In this document: piece after piece, positions 39,486 through 49,767 of the stretch
How positions within the stretch are numbered: the stretch's first letter is position 1
How the letters are laid out: each line of letters starts with the position of its first letter
Assembly: GCF_900609065.1 (NCBI RefSeq)
Contig: NZ_UXAU01000026.1
Span: 1-64,000 of the forward strand
Source of the DNA: Arthrobacter ulcerisalmonis
GTDB taxonomy: Bacteria; Actinomycetota; Actinomycetes; Actinomycetales; Micrococcaceae
Length of the DNA stretch: 64,000 bases
Direction of reading: 5' to 3'
Position numbers and translations under genes: made by a program
The notes under the pieces: model-generated
Database searches by the model: none
Seen by the model: the letters and a program-made list of their open reading frames with translations, nothing else
What the model was told of the DNA's origin: nothing

Positions 39486-40792
39486 GCATGGCTGAAGCTT
39501 TCGACGCGGTGGACATCATCCGCGTCAAGCGGGACAAGGGAACCTTGAGCCCGGAACAGATCGACTGGACCATTGACGCCTACACCCGCGGCGTCATCGC
39601 GGACGAACAGATGGCTGCGCTGAACATGGCCATCCTGCTCAACGGGATGGACCGGACCGAGATTGCACGCTGGACTGCCGCCATGATCGCCTCCGGGGAA
39701 CGGATGGACTTCTCCAGCCTGACTAGGCCCGACGGCGGCTTGAAGTACACCACCGACAAGCACTCCACCGGAGGCGTGGGAGACAAAATCACGCTCCCGT
39801 TGGCGCCGTTGGTGGCGGTTTTCGGGGTGGCGGTGCCGCAGCTTTCGGGACGCGGACTGGGGCACACCGGCGGGACGCTGGACAAGCTCGAGGCCATTCC
39901 GGGCTGGCGGGCAGACCTGAGCAACGCCGAGATGATGGCCCAGCTCCAGGACGTGGGGGCCGTGATCTGCGCCGCGGGCGCGGGCCTGGCTCCGGCCGAC
40001 AAGAAGCTGTACGCCCTCCGGGACGTCACCGGGACGGTGGAAGCGATTCCGCTGATTGCCTCCTCGATCATGAGCAAGAAGATCGCCGAGGGCACCGGGT
40101 CACTGGTGCTGGACGTGAAGGTGGGCAGTGGTGCCTTCATGAAAGATGCCGCTGCAGCCCGCGAACTCGCCGAGACCATGGTGGCCCTGGGCAAGGACGC
40201 CGGCGTCAATACGGTCGCTTTGCTCACCAATATGGACACGCCCTTGGGCCTCACGGCCGGCAACGCCATCGAGGTGGAAGAGTCCGTGGAGGTCTTGGCC
40301 GGTGGCGGCCCGGCGGACGTGGTGGAGTTGACCGTGCGGCTGGCCGAGGAGATGCTTGCCTGCGCTGGCGTGCGGGACGCTGATCCGGCAGCAGCACTCA
40401 AGGACGGCCGTGCCATGGATGTTTGGAAACGGATGATCCGCGCCCAAGGCGGGGACCCCGACGCGGCGCTGCCCCAGGCCCGCGAATCTGAGGTCATCCT
40501 GGCCCCGGCCGACGGCGTCTTGGTCGAGTTGGATGCTTTGTCCGTGGGCGTCGCTGCTTGGCGGCTCGGCGCTGGCCGGGCCCGCAAAGAGGACGTGGTG
40601 CAGGCAGGTGCCGGTGTGCGCCTGCACGCCAAGCCCGGCGCCGTCGTGCGTGCCGGAGAGCCGCTGATGACGCTACTCACCGACACCCCGGAGCGGTTCG
40701 ACCGCGCCAAGGAAGCTTTGGCCGACGCTGTCACCATTGCCCCGGCGGGCTCCCGGCCCGCCCAGCAACTGATCATCGACCGCATCGCGTAG
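39482..40792 (+). CDS. deoA: Thymidine/pyrimidine-nucleoside phosphorylase
   Basis: The 436-residue enzyme splits thymidine and uridine with phosphate to base and (deoxy)ribose-1-phosphate. Diagnostic motifs are KHSTGGVGDKITL, SGRGLGHTGGTLDKLEAI and the Lys of LDVKVGSGAFMK, with a C-terminal alpha/beta domain (ADAVTIAPAG). The GTG at 39482 overlaps the cdd stop by 4 bases. Confidence 0.96.
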   Translation: MSMAEAFDAVDIIRVKRDKGTLSPEQIDWTIDAYTRGVIADEQMAALNMAILLNGMDRTEIARWTAAMIASGERMDFSSLTRPDGGLKYTTDKHSTGGVGDKITLPLAPLVAVFGVAVPQLSGRGLGHTGGTLDKLEAIPGWRADLSNAEMMAQLQDVGAVICAAGAGLAPADKKLYALRDVTGTVEAIPLIASSIMSKKIAEGTGSLVLDVKVGSGAFMKDAAAARELAETMVALGKDAGVNTVALLTNMDTPLGLTAGNAIEVEESVEVLAGGGPADVVELTVRLAEEMLACAGVRDADPAAALKDGRAMDVWKRMIRAQGGDPDAALPQARESEVILAPADGVLVELDALSVGVAAWRLGAGRARKEDVVQAGAGVRLHAKPGAVVRAGEPLMTLLTDTPERFDRAKEALADAVTIAPAGSRPAQQLIIDRIA

Positions 40793-40798
40793 GGATCC

Positions 40799-41422
40799 AT
40801 GCAGGCCATCAACGACTTCATCCTTGCCGCAGCCGGACAACCGTGGGTCCTGATCCTGGTCTTCGCCTGCTGTGTTATTGATGGCTTCTTCCCGCCCATT
40901 CCCAGCGAATCGGTGGTGGTGGGTCTCGCTGCTGTGTCCGCGTCGGCGGCAGTACCGAACGCCTGGTTGTTAATGCTGGTGGCTGCTCTGGGTGCCTTCA
41001 TTGGCGACAACATCGCCTACCTGATCGGCCGCAAGGTGGGGCTCGATCGGTGGTCGTGGATGCGGGGCCACCGGATGCAGACGGCCTTCACCTGGGCTGG
41101 CGGTGAGCTCCGCAAGCGCCCCGCGTCGCTGGTACTGGTGGCGCGGTTCGTGCCCATCGGCCGGGTGGCGGTCAACCTGACGGCGGGCGTGACCCACTTC
41201 CACCACCTCCGCTTTGTAGGTCTGACCGCGTTGTCTGCCACCCTCTGGGGTGCCTATTCGGTGGGCATTGGGCTGTTCTTCGGCCAGTGGTTTGAGGACA
41301 ACCACCTGTTGGGGGCTGCGATCGCCATTGTCTGCGCGGTGGCGTTGGGCGTGCTGGTGGACTTCGGCATCAACCGGCTCCGCCGCCGGCCGCCCATGGT
41401 GGAGCGGATGCGCAATCCGTAG
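40799..41422 (+). CDS. DedA family membrane protein (first paralogue)
   Basis: The 207-residue protein has the DedA/VTT domain: DGFFPPIPSESVVV, GAFIGDNIAYLIGRKVG and VARFVPIGRVAVNLTAGV. DedA proteins are lipid scramblases or transporters acting on undecaprenyl phosphate or phospholipids. It follows deoA by 6 bases and may be co-transcribed, without an obvious nucleoside link. A related gene follows at 41861. Confidence 0.9.
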   Translation: MQAINDFILAAAGQPWVLILVFACCVIDGFFPPIPSESVVVGLAAVSASAAVPNAWLLMLVAALGAFIGDNIAYLIGRKVGLDRWSWMRGHRMQTAFTWAGGELRKRPASLVLVARFVPIGRVAVNLTAGVTHFHHLRFVGLTALSATLWGAYSVGIGLFFGQWFEDNHLLGAAIAIVCAVALGVLVDFGINRLRRRPPMVERMRNP

Positions 41423-41860
41423 CTCCGCCGCGGCTGCTCTCACGAATCTGTACTAGGGCAGGACGGTAATCGGTTGGGCAGGCATGGCGCATGAGACGAG
41501 GCTGAGGCTGGTTGGGCCCCCCTGTGCCCGGTTGTTCCGGCCGGTGTCGTCGCACCAGTCGATGTCCTTGGGATAGGCGCTGACCCCCACGTTCCTCGTT
41601 GGATGCGGCGTGTATGCGCCCCTGTCAGAGTGAGCCCAGCTTATCCACTCCCACCCGAGGGCGGGGGACTCACCCCCTGGGTGGACAAAACCGGGGGATG
41701 GATATCACCCGCCGGGACGACGACGTGGCTGGTCAACCCGGGATAGCGTGGAACAGGTGTTCCGGGGCCGGGGCGTAGCGAACGACGCCCTGGCCGTGGG
41801 ACACTTAAAAGCGATGTCCGTCACCATCTCCGGTGACTGTCCTATAGGAGCACTGCCCGC
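41423..41860. other. 438-base gap between the two dedA genes
   Basis: No annotated gene is clear here. On the minus strand a frame runs open from about 41711 to a stop at about 41455 and reads protein-like in part (VGVSAYPKDIDWCDDTGRNN), but it lacks an early start codon. An inverted repeat, GTCACC-N6-GGTGAC, near 41819-41836 and a TAGGAG before the GTG at 41861 mark the second gene's upstream region. No repeat element or RNA gene is seen. Confidence 0.4.
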
Positions 41861-42559
41861 GTGGATTTCCTTAACCAAATGCTCGAGCACGCAGCCGAGC
41901 AGCCGTGGATTTATCCCGTGCTCCTGGTCTTTTTCTTCGTGGATGGCTTCGCCACCATCCTCCCCAGCGAGACCGCCATTGTTGGCCTGTCGGCGCTGTC
42001 GCTCCACACGGGCCAGCCCAACCTGTGGATCCTCGGCGCCACTGCCCTGGTAGGTGCCATGGCTGGCGACAACATGGCCTACATGCTGGGCAAGAAAATT
42101 GGCCTGGACCGCTGGAAATGGATGCGCCGGCCCAAGGTGCAGAAGATGTTTGCCTGGGCCCAATACGAACTCGACAAGCGCGGGGCGGTGCTCATCTTCA
42201 CGGCCCGCTACATTCCGTGGGGCCGGGTTGCGGTGAACTACGTCGCGGGCCAGACAGGCTTCCGGCACCGCACCTTCTTCTGGTTGGACGCCTTTGCCTG
42301 CCTCACCTGGGTTGGCTACTCCATTGGTGTGGGGCTCCTGGCAGGCCAGTGGGTGCACCACAACCCGCTGCTGGGTGTGGGCATCGCGATCGTGTTCGCT
42401 GTGGTCCTCGGCATTGTGATTGACCACATCCTCCGGTGGTGGCACAAACGCCTGGCCCGCAACGATGCGCCCACGGACGGCAAGGATGACACCCAGGGTC
42501 CGTTCGGCGGATCAACGAACGTCCTGGCGCCCACTCCGGGTGACGGCTCGGCCGGGTAG
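41861..42559 (+). CDS. DedA family membrane protein (second paralogue)
   Basis: At 232 residues this shares the pattern DGFATILPSETAIV, GAMAGDNMAYMLGKKIG and FTARYIPWGRVAVNYVAG with the gene at 40799, so the two look like an old tandem duplication. It has a longer, charged C-terminal tail. The start is GTG with TAGGAG 10 bases upstream. The function is as for other DedA proteins. Confidence 0.9.
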   Translation: MDFLNQMLEHAAEQPWIYPVLLVFFFVDGFATILPSETAIVGLSALSLHTGQPNLWILGATALVGAMAGDNMAYMLGKKIGLDRWKWMRRPKVQKMFAWAQYELDKRGAVLIFTARYIPWGRVAVNYVAGQTGFRHRTFFWLDAFACLTWVGYSIGVGLLAGQWVHHNPLLGVGIAIVFAVVLGIVIDHILRWWHKRLARNDAPTDGKDDTQGPFGGSTNVLAPTPGDGSAG

Positions 42560-42598
42560 CTGCTGGCATTGGTTGCCCAGCCACCCTATGGTGGAACG

Positions 42599-43741
42599 GT
42601 GACTGAGCCTATTCTTGACGCTGCCCCTGCCATCGACTTCGACCTGAAGAGCCTGCCCAAGGTTTCCCTGCACGACCATCTGGACGGCGGGCTTCGTCCC
42701 GCCACCATCATCGAGCTGGCACAAGCCGCCGGCCACACCTTGCCCTCCACCGATCCGGTGGCACTGGGGGAGTGGTTCCGGGAGTCCGCCGATTCCGGGT
42801 CGCTGGTCCGCTACCTTGAGACGTTTGACCACACTGTTGCCGTGATGCAGACCGCCGAAGGCCTGTTCCGCGTCGCCAAGGAATTCGTTGAAGACCTGGC
42901 GGACGACGGCGTGGTGTATGGCGAGGTGCGTTGGGCACCCGAGCAGCACCTTCAGCAGGGGCTGTCCCTCGACGAAGCCGTCGAGGCAGTCCAGGAGGGA
43001 CTTGAAGCCGGCGTTGAAGCGGTTGGCGAGACCGGCCGCGAGATCCAGGTCGGCCAGCTCATCACAGCCATGCGGCATGCAGAGCGCGGCCAGGAGATTG
43101 CCGAACTTGCCGTCCGGCACCGCAACCGTGGCGCCGTCGGGTTCGACATCGCCGGGGCCGAAGACGGCTTCCTGCCGTCCCGGTTCAAGGAGGCCTTCAC
43201 CTACCTGGCCGAAAACAACTTCCCCGCAACGGTCCACGCCGGCGAGGCAGCAGGCCTGGAGAGCATCCAGTCAGCACTCGTTGACGGCCGTGCACTGCGC
43301 CTTGGCCACGGCGTCCGGATCGCCGAGGACATCATGGTGGAGTTCGACGAGGACGCTGAAGGCGAGGCCGAGGACACCATCGGCCTGGTTACTCTGGGCG
43401 ATCTTGCCAGCTGGGTCCGCGACCGCGGGATCGCCTTGGAAATCTGCCCCTCCTCCAACCTGCAGACCGGCGCCATCGCCGGCTTCGGCGAGGGGATCGA
43501 CAGCCACCCGCTGGACATGCTGTACCAGCTGGGCTTCAACGTCACCATCAACACCGACAACCGGCTGATGAGCGGCGTCACCCTCACCGACGAATTCGAT
43601 CTTTTGGTGGAGACCTTCGACTACGACCTCGACGACCTGCTCGAGTTGACCCTCAACGCTGCCGAAGCATCCTTCCTGCCGCTGGAAGAGAAGGAAGCGC
43701 TGGTGGAGTACATTAACGACGTCTACGCCGAACTTGGCTGA
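42599..43741 (+). CDS. add: Adenosine deaminase
   Basis: The 380-residue enzyme converts adenosine to inosine. It has the zinc-binding HDHLDGGLRP, the VHAGEAAG motif (third His), RLGHGVRI, SSNLQTGAI and NTDNRLMSG with the catalytic Asp pair. The GTG at 42599 starts closest to the fold; an ATG-like start at 42569 would overlap the dedA region. It belongs to the salvage group with cdd and deoA. Confidence 0.95.
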   Translation: MTEPILDAAPAIDFDLKSLPKVSLHDHLDGGLRPATIIELAQAAGHTLPSTDPVALGEWFRESADSGSLVRYLETFDHTVAVMQTAEGLFRVAKEFVEDLADDGVVYGEVRWAPEQHLQQGLSLDEAVEAVQEGLEAGVEAVGETGREIQVGQLITAMRHAERGQEIAELAVRHRNRGAVGFDIAGAEDGFLPSRFKEAFTYLAENNFPATVHAGEAAGLESIQSALVDGRALRLGHGVRIAEDIMVEFDEDAEGEAEDTIGLVTLGDLASWVRDRGIALEICPSSNLQTGAIAGFGEGIDSHPLDMLYQLGFNVTINTDNRLMSGVTLTDEFDLLVETFDYDLDDLLELTLNAAEASFLPLEEKEALVEYINDVYAELG

Positions 43742-43752
43742 TACAGCCAACA

Positions 43753-43788
43753 CCGCTGGTGGGTTCCCTGCTGGGAACCCACCAGCGG
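43753..43788 (+). terminator. Hairpin after add
   Basis: A perfect 16-bp stem (43753-43768 with 43773-43788) and a 4-base loop lie 12 bases past the add stop. No T-run follows. It overlaps the possible N-terminal extension of the MazG gene, so it also argues for the later MazG start. Confidence 0.65.
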
Positions 43789-43832
43789 AGTCAGCTGCGC
43801 AGACCGAACTGGCTGGACACCATCTGGCTGCC

Positions 43833-44507
43833 ATGCCGGAGCTGGTCAGTGTCATCGCGGCACTTCGCGAGCATTGCCCGTGGATGGCGCAGCTGACCCA
43901 CGCCTCCCTGGTGGAGTACCTGGTGGAAGAGGCCTACGAACTGGCCGAAACCATCGAAACCGGCGACGCCGGGGCCGACCCAACGGCAGCGGACGACGCC
44001 GAGTTGAAGGGCGAGTTGGGCGACGTCCTGTTGCAGGTGGTCCTGCACGCCCGGCTTGCCCAAGAGCGCGGCAAGTTCACGTTCGACGACGTGACTCGCG
44101 GCCTGAGTGCCAAGATGATCCGCCGGAACCCCCACGTCTTTCGTCCCGACGGTACCCTGCACACCGAATTCCCGGCCAGCATCGACGAGATCGTCCAGAC
44201 CTGGGATGCGGTCAAGCGGGCCGAACAACCGGCCCGCACCGACCCGTTCCTCGGCATCCCCAAGGCGTTGCCAGCCCTGGCGCAGGCACAGAAATCCCTG
44301 GATCGGGCCGTGCGCGCCGGACACGACCCGCAGCCCGCCGCACCCGCTCCGGAAACGGAAGCCGAACTCGGCGAGGCGCTGTTCGCCGTCGTCCGTTCCG
44401 CCGCCGCAGCAGGCTTCGACGCCGAACGCGCGCTCCGCGATGCTGTGCGTCGCTATCAGCAGCAGACGGCTGGCCGGGAGCTGCCAGGCCCGGGCCCGGC
44501 GACGTGA
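43833..44507 (+). CDS. mazG: MazG family nucleoside triphosphate pyrophosphohydrolase
   Basis: The MazG fold is read in IAALREHCPWMAQLTHASLV, LVEEAYELAETIE and ELKGELGDVLLQVVLHARLA, the EExxE/ExxD metal motif. It hydrolyses (d)NTPs to the monophosphate. I start at ATG 43833 (224 residues); a TTG at 43734 extends 33 residues through a terminator-like hairpin and is less likely. The C-terminal half is weakly conserved, so the second MazG domain is not clear. Confidence 0.85.
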   Translation: MPELVSVIAALREHCPWMAQLTHASLVEYLVEEAYELAETIETGDAGADPTAADDAELKGELGDVLLQVVLHARLAQERGKFTFDDVTRGLSAKMIRRNPHVFRPDGTLHTEFPASIDEIVQTWDAVKRAEQPARTDPFLGIPKALPALAQAQKSLDRAVRAGHDPQPAAPAPETEAELGEALFAVVRSAAAAGFDAERALRDAVRRYQQQTAGRELPGPGPAT

Positions 44508-44604
44508 CGTCCGGGGGCTGGATAGTTTCCGCAACAAAGCCTCATCTCGACTAGGCTGGGACCCGACGAGTACGTCGAGTTTTCAGCTAGATTCCCCCCG
44601 TTAA

Positions 44605-45906
<1,302 letters not shown>

Positions 45907-45923
45907 TAGCCGCGGATTACCCT

Positions 45924-45966
45924 CAACGGTGGCTATGGTTGAAAGACCATAGCCACCGTTGTTGCT
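45924..45966 (+). terminator. Terminator of eno
   Basis: A perfect 16-bp stem (45924-45939 with 45946-45961) and a 6-base loop are followed by TTGCTT. It lies 17 bases past the eno stop. Confidence 0.8.
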
Positions 45967-46032
45967 TAAGCAGCGACTCGTTTCAGCCCAGCTAGTGGCG
46001 GCCCCGGCAGGCTGCGCGGTTTCAGGAGTGTC

Positions 46033-46692
46033 ATGGCTACCCGCCGACCCAAAGTTCCCAAGGTCACCCCACCGGGTCCCCCGTCCGGATCCGTCAGCGA
46101 GCCCACCGACGACTCGGACGGCATCCCTGTGGTGTCCGCTTCGACCTCCCGGGCGTCGGCTTCCGCCGGCAGGGCGCCGTCGGGCAGTTCCGGCAAACGT
46201 CCGACGGCGGCATCCACAGCACCGAAGGCTGGTGCCGGCAAGGCGTCGGGGAGCAAAGCCGCGGCCGGGTCTGCTGGGCAGGGAGACGATGCCGAGCACC
46301 AGCCCATTCCGGCTAAGGCCTTCTCTGGCCGGATGCTTGCCCTGGCAGTGGTGATGGTGGCGATCACCATCATGTTGGCCCCGACCGTAAAAATCTTCTT
46401 CGACAAAAAAGCCGAACTGGATGCCTTGAATGCCGATATCGCCGCACGTGAGGCGGAGGGAACGGCACTCCGCCAGCAAGTCTCACGCTGGCAGGATCCC
46501 AACTATGTGAAACAGCAGGCCCGAGATCGCATTAACATGGTTATGCCGGGAGAAACCGGTTACTGGGTTTTTGGCAGCGATCTGCCAGCTGGCACAGATG
46601 CCGTCGAACCCGGTGCAGCAACACCAGACCCCGCCGATCTGCCGTGGGTAGATTCCTTGTGGGAGTCCATCACGCGCGCGGCCACTGACTGA
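46033..46692 (+). CDS. FtsB/DivIC family septum formation initiator
   Basis: This 219-residue protein has a long Ser/Pro/Ala-rich cytoplasmic N-terminus (about 95 residues), one membrane helix (MLALAVVMVAITIMLAPTV) and then a coiled coil (KKAELDALNADIAAREAEG) ending in the conserved DPNYVKQQARDRINMVMPGE. FtsB/DivIC works in the FtsQ-FtsL-FtsB complex at the division septum. Its place between eno and DUF501 is the usual actinobacterial order. Confidence 0.9.
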   Translation: MATRRPKVPKVTPPGPPSGSVSEPTDDSDGIPVVSASTSRASASAGRAPSGSSGKRPTAASTAPKAGAGKASGSKAAAGSAGQGDDAEHQPIPAKAFSGRMLALAVVMVAITIMLAPTVKIFFDKKAELDALNADIAAREAEGTALRQQVSRWQDPNYVKQQARDRINMVMPGETGYWVFGSDLPAGTDAVEPGAATPDPADLPWVDSLWESITRAATD

Positions 46693-46719
46693 ACCGCAAC
46701 AGGAAGGACGGCCCGCGAC

Positions 46720-47391
46720 GTGGAAACCAACACGGCAGCCGCCCGGGATGAAACCCGCCAACCATCTGCCCACGACCTCGATGTGCTGAGCAGGCAACTG
46801 GGCCGGCCGGTCCGGGACGTGGTGGAGATTCCTGCCCGATGCGTGTGTGGCAACCCATTGGTGGCAGCTACCGCCCCCCGGCTGAGCAACGGTACGCCGT
46901 TCCCCACCACCTTTTACCTGACGCACCCGGTGATCACCTCTGCTGTGTCCCGGCTCGAGGCCACCGGTGTGATGAACGAAATGAACGAGTCGTTGGCCGA
47001 CAATCCGGGCCTTGCCACCACCTATGCAGCCGCGCACCAGGACTACCTTGCAGCCCGGGACGCCATCGGCCAGCGCTCTGGCATTGGCGCCGTGCCGGAA
47101 ATCGACGGGATCTCCGCGGGCGGCATGCCTACCCGGGTGAAGTGCCTGCACGTTCTGGTGGGCCATTCCCTTGCGGCCGGACATGGCGTCAACCCACTGG
47201 GGGACGCAGCCTTGGAGCGGATCAGTGAATGGTGGACCGCCGATCGTTGCTACTGCGATGGGGCCTGGGATTCGGCTGGCGACGTGCCGTCCAGGGACCT
47301 GAGCCGGCACGGACCGCAGGGGCTCCCGGAGCTGGTGGGCCGGCCAGCTCCCGTTCGGAAAGCTGCGACCACACCCGGGGCGGCCGAATGA
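46720..47391 (+). CDS. DUF501 domain-containing protein
   Basis: The 223-residue protein carries the DUF501 core: RQLGRPVRDVVEIPARCVCG, FPTTFYLTHPVITSAVSRLE and CLHVLVGHSLAAGHGVNPLG. Paired Cys and His residues suggest metal binding, but no activity is known. The start is GTG 46720 with AGGAAGGA upstream. It overlaps the next gene by 4 bases (ATGA), as in most actinobacteria. Confidence 0.93.
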   Translation: METNTAAARDETRQPSAHDLDVLSRQLGRPVRDVVEIPARCVCGNPLVAATAPRLSNGTPFPTTFYLTHPVITSAVSRLEATGVMNEMNESLADNPGLATTYAAAHQDYLAARDAIGQRSGIGAVPEIDGISAGGMPTRVKCLHVLVGHSLAAGHGVNPLGDAALERISEWWTADRCYCDGAWDSAGDVPSRDLSRHGPQGLPELVGRPAPVRKAATTPGAAE

Positions 47392-48335
47392 CCCGCGTGG
47401 CCGCCATTGACTGCGGCACCAACTCTATCCGCCTGCTGATCGCCGATATTGAGCGCACGGCCGGGACCACCACCGTCACCGACGTTGTCCGCGAGATGCG
47501 GGTGGTCCGGCTCGGAGAAGGCGTCGATGCGACCGGCGAACTGTCAGCGGCCGCCCTCGAGCGCACTTTTGCCGCCACCGAGGATTACGCCGCACTGATC
47601 GCCCAGCACGGTGCCGCCGTCGTCCGTTTCGTGGCCACCTCCGCAAGCCGCGACGCACGGAATCGCGACGATTTTGTCGCTGGCATCCGGGCACGCCTGG
47701 GCGTCGAGCCGGAAGTCATTACTGGCGTGGAAGAAGCAGCCCTGTCCTTTGCCGGCGCCAGCAGCGTCCTGCCCGTGCTGGCGGGTCAGGAAGTCCTGGT
47801 GGTCGACCTGGGCGGTGGCAGTACTGAGTTCGTGCTGGGCAATGCCCAGGGTGTCATCGCCGCAAAATCCGTGGACATCGGCTGTGTCCGGCTGACCGAA
47901 CGCCACCTGCGCAGTGATCCGCCCACGCAGGAGCAGCGGGCTGCGGCGCTGGTAGACATCGACGCCGCCATTGACCGCGCCGGTCAGGACGTGCCGCTGG
48001 GGCGCGCCACCGCCGTCGTGGGCGTTGCCGGGTCGGTGACCACGATTGCCGCCCACGCCCTGGGCCTGGGCGTATACTCGCCTGCTGCCATCCACGGCGC
48101 CGAGTTACCGTTGGCGACTTTTCAGGCCGCCGCTACCGACCTGACCGACCTGGCCCGGGAGCAACGGGCGGAACTGCCGTTCATGCATCCGGGCAGGGTG
48201 GATGTCATTGGTGCTGGTGGGCTGGTCTGGTCCCGGATCCTGGAGCGCGTGGCTGAGCTAACGGGTGGTCGGATCACCACTGCCGTGGCCAGTGAACACG
48301 ACATCCTTGACGGCATCGCCTTGAGTGTCGGCTGA
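47388..48335 (+). CDS. ppx: Exopolyphosphatase/guanosine pentaphosphatase family protein
   Basis: The 315-residue Ppx/GppA protein has the actin-like phosphate loops AAIDCGTNSIRLLIADI, VVDLGGGSTEFVLG and the GAGGLVWSRI region. It may hydrolyse polyphosphate or pppGpp. The ATG at 47388 overlaps the DUF501 stop; a much longer in-frame extension to 47229 lies wholly within the DUF501 gene and is not used. Confidence 0.93.
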   Translation: MTRVAAIDCGTNSIRLLIADIERTAGTTTVTDVVREMRVVRLGEGVDATGELSAAALERTFAATEDYAALIAQHGAAVVRFVATSASRDARNRDDFVAGIRARLGVEPEVITGVEEAALSFAGASSVLPVLAGQEVLVVDLGGGSTEFVLGNAQGVIAAKSVDIGCVRLTERHLRSDPPTQEQRAAALVDIDAAIDRAGQDVPLGRATAVVGVAGSVTTIAAHALGLGVYSPAAIHGAELPLATFQAAATDLTDLAREQRAELPFMHPGRVDVIGAGGLVWSRILERVAELTGGRITTAVASEHDILDGIALSVG

Positions 48336-48338
48336 ACC

Positions 48339-49748
48339 ATGCCTTCCTCGTCGCGGGCGGCTTCGCCCCTCAACAAGACCCTGTCCGCTGCCTTGGCCCT
48401 TGCCGTTGCGGGATGTTGCCTGGTGGGCGGACTGGTTAGCGCCAGTCCAGCCCACGCCGATGACTGGCGTGACAAGGAATACTGGCTGGCCGAATCAGGC
48501 ATCACCAAAGCTTGGGAAGTGTCAAAGGGCGCGGGTGTCAAGGTCGCCGTGATCGACAGTGGCGTCGACGGAACCCATCCTGACCTCAAGGGCGCCCTGG
48601 TGGGCGGCTATGACGCGTCCGGTTCCGGCGCGGCAGATGGCCAGCGCAGCGTAGGTTCCAAGCCTGAGCACGGCACGTTGGTTGCTACCATGCTGGCGGG
48701 CCGCGGGCACCAGCCGCCGCCACCCACTGCCAGTGCGAGCCCAAGCGCTACTGCCACACCAACGCCGGCGCCCGGGGGAGTTAACCCTGACGGCATCGTC
48801 GGCGTGGCACCGGAAGCGCAAATCCTCTCCGTCTCCACTTGGCTGGGTTCAGCCAACCCGTCCGGCAAAAGCGACCAAGACCAAATTCCAGAGGCGGTCC
48901 GCTGGGCCGTGGACAACGGTGCCAAGGTCATCAACATCTCGCTCGGGAGCACCAACCCACAGTGGCCACAGAGCTGGGACGCTGCCTTTCTCTACGCCGA
49001 GCAGAAAGATGTGGTGGTGGTGGCCGCAGCGGGTAACCGGGTTGGCGGCAGCGTCCAGGTGGGCGCCCCCGCAACCATCCCCGGCGTCCTGACCGTCGCT
49101 GGCCTGGACCGGCAAGGTGTGGCGAGCGTGGACGCATCATCGCAGGGCATCAGCATCGGCGTCGCCGCGCCCGCAGAAGACCTGGTGGGCGGCCTGCCCG
49201 GTGGCGGCTATGCGGAGTGGGCGGGGACGTCCGGCTCCACCCCCATCGTGGCCGGTGTCGCGGCGCTGATCAGGTCTAAGTGGCCGGCCATGTCCGCCAA
49301 GCAGGTCATCAACCGGATCGTCACTACGGCCAAGGACGCAGGCGCGCCCGGCAAGGATCCGCTGTATGGCTATGGCGTTCTGAACGCAGAAGCTGCGCTG
49401 AAGGATGACGTCCCGGAGACCACAAGCAACCCCTTGGGGTCCATCGCTGAATGGATCCGGGTCCACCGCCGCGGCATTCCCGCGACGGTGGCGCCAGCCG
49501 CACCCACGGAGGTGCCGAGCGCTGCACCCACCCTGCCGGATCCAACGGTGCCAGCAGCAGTGGCACCGTCGCAGCGGGACAGCGCCATTGGCGCCGCCGT
49601 CGTGATCGGTTTTGCTGTCCTGTTTGTGCTCATCATCGCGGTAGCGGCCATTCAGCTGCGGCGTACCGCACGGAACCCGGCGCTGATGGTGGAGGAGCCC
49701 GAAACGGGGGCCATGCAGCGCGTCGATTCCGGCGGAAAACCGGGCTGA
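48339..49748 (+). CDS. Mycosin-like subtilisin protease with a C-terminal membrane anchor
   Basis: The 469-residue S8 peptidase has a signal peptide (cut near AHA-DD, residue 40) and the triad Asp73 (VIDSGVDGTH), His111 (PEHGTLVATML) and Ser298 (AGTSGSTPIVAG). A Pro/Ala/Ser/Thr insert (about residues 123-150) follows, and a C-terminal helix (VVIGFAVLFVLIIAVAAIQL) anchors the protease facing out. This layout is that of mycosins (MycP) of type VII secretion, but no ESX genes are nearby. It follows ppx by 3 bases. Confidence 0.9.
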   Translation: MPSSSRAASPLNKTLSAALALAVAGCCLVGGLVSASPAHADDWRDKEYWLAESGITKAWEVSKGAGVKVAVIDSGVDGTHPDLKGALVGGYDASGSGAADGQRSVGSKPEHGTLVATMLAGRGHQPPPPTASASPSATATPTPAPGGVNPDGIVGVAPEAQILSVSTWLGSANPSGKSDQDQIPEAVRWAVDNGAKVINISLGSTNPQWPQSWDAAFLYAEQKDVVVVAAAGNRVGGSVQVGAPATIPGVLTVAGLDRQGVASVDASSQGISIGVAAPAEDLVGGLPGGGYAEWAGTSGSTPIVAGVAALIRSKWPAMSAKQVINRIVTTAKDAGAPGKDPLYGYGVLNAEAALKDDVPETTSNPLGSIAEWIRVHRRGIPATVAPAAPTEVPSAAPTLPDPTVPAAVAPSQRDSAIGAAVVIGFAVLFVLIIAVAAIQLRRTARNPALMVEEPETGAMQRVDSGGKPG

Positions 49749-49767
49749 GGAGAGCCAAAACGCAGTT

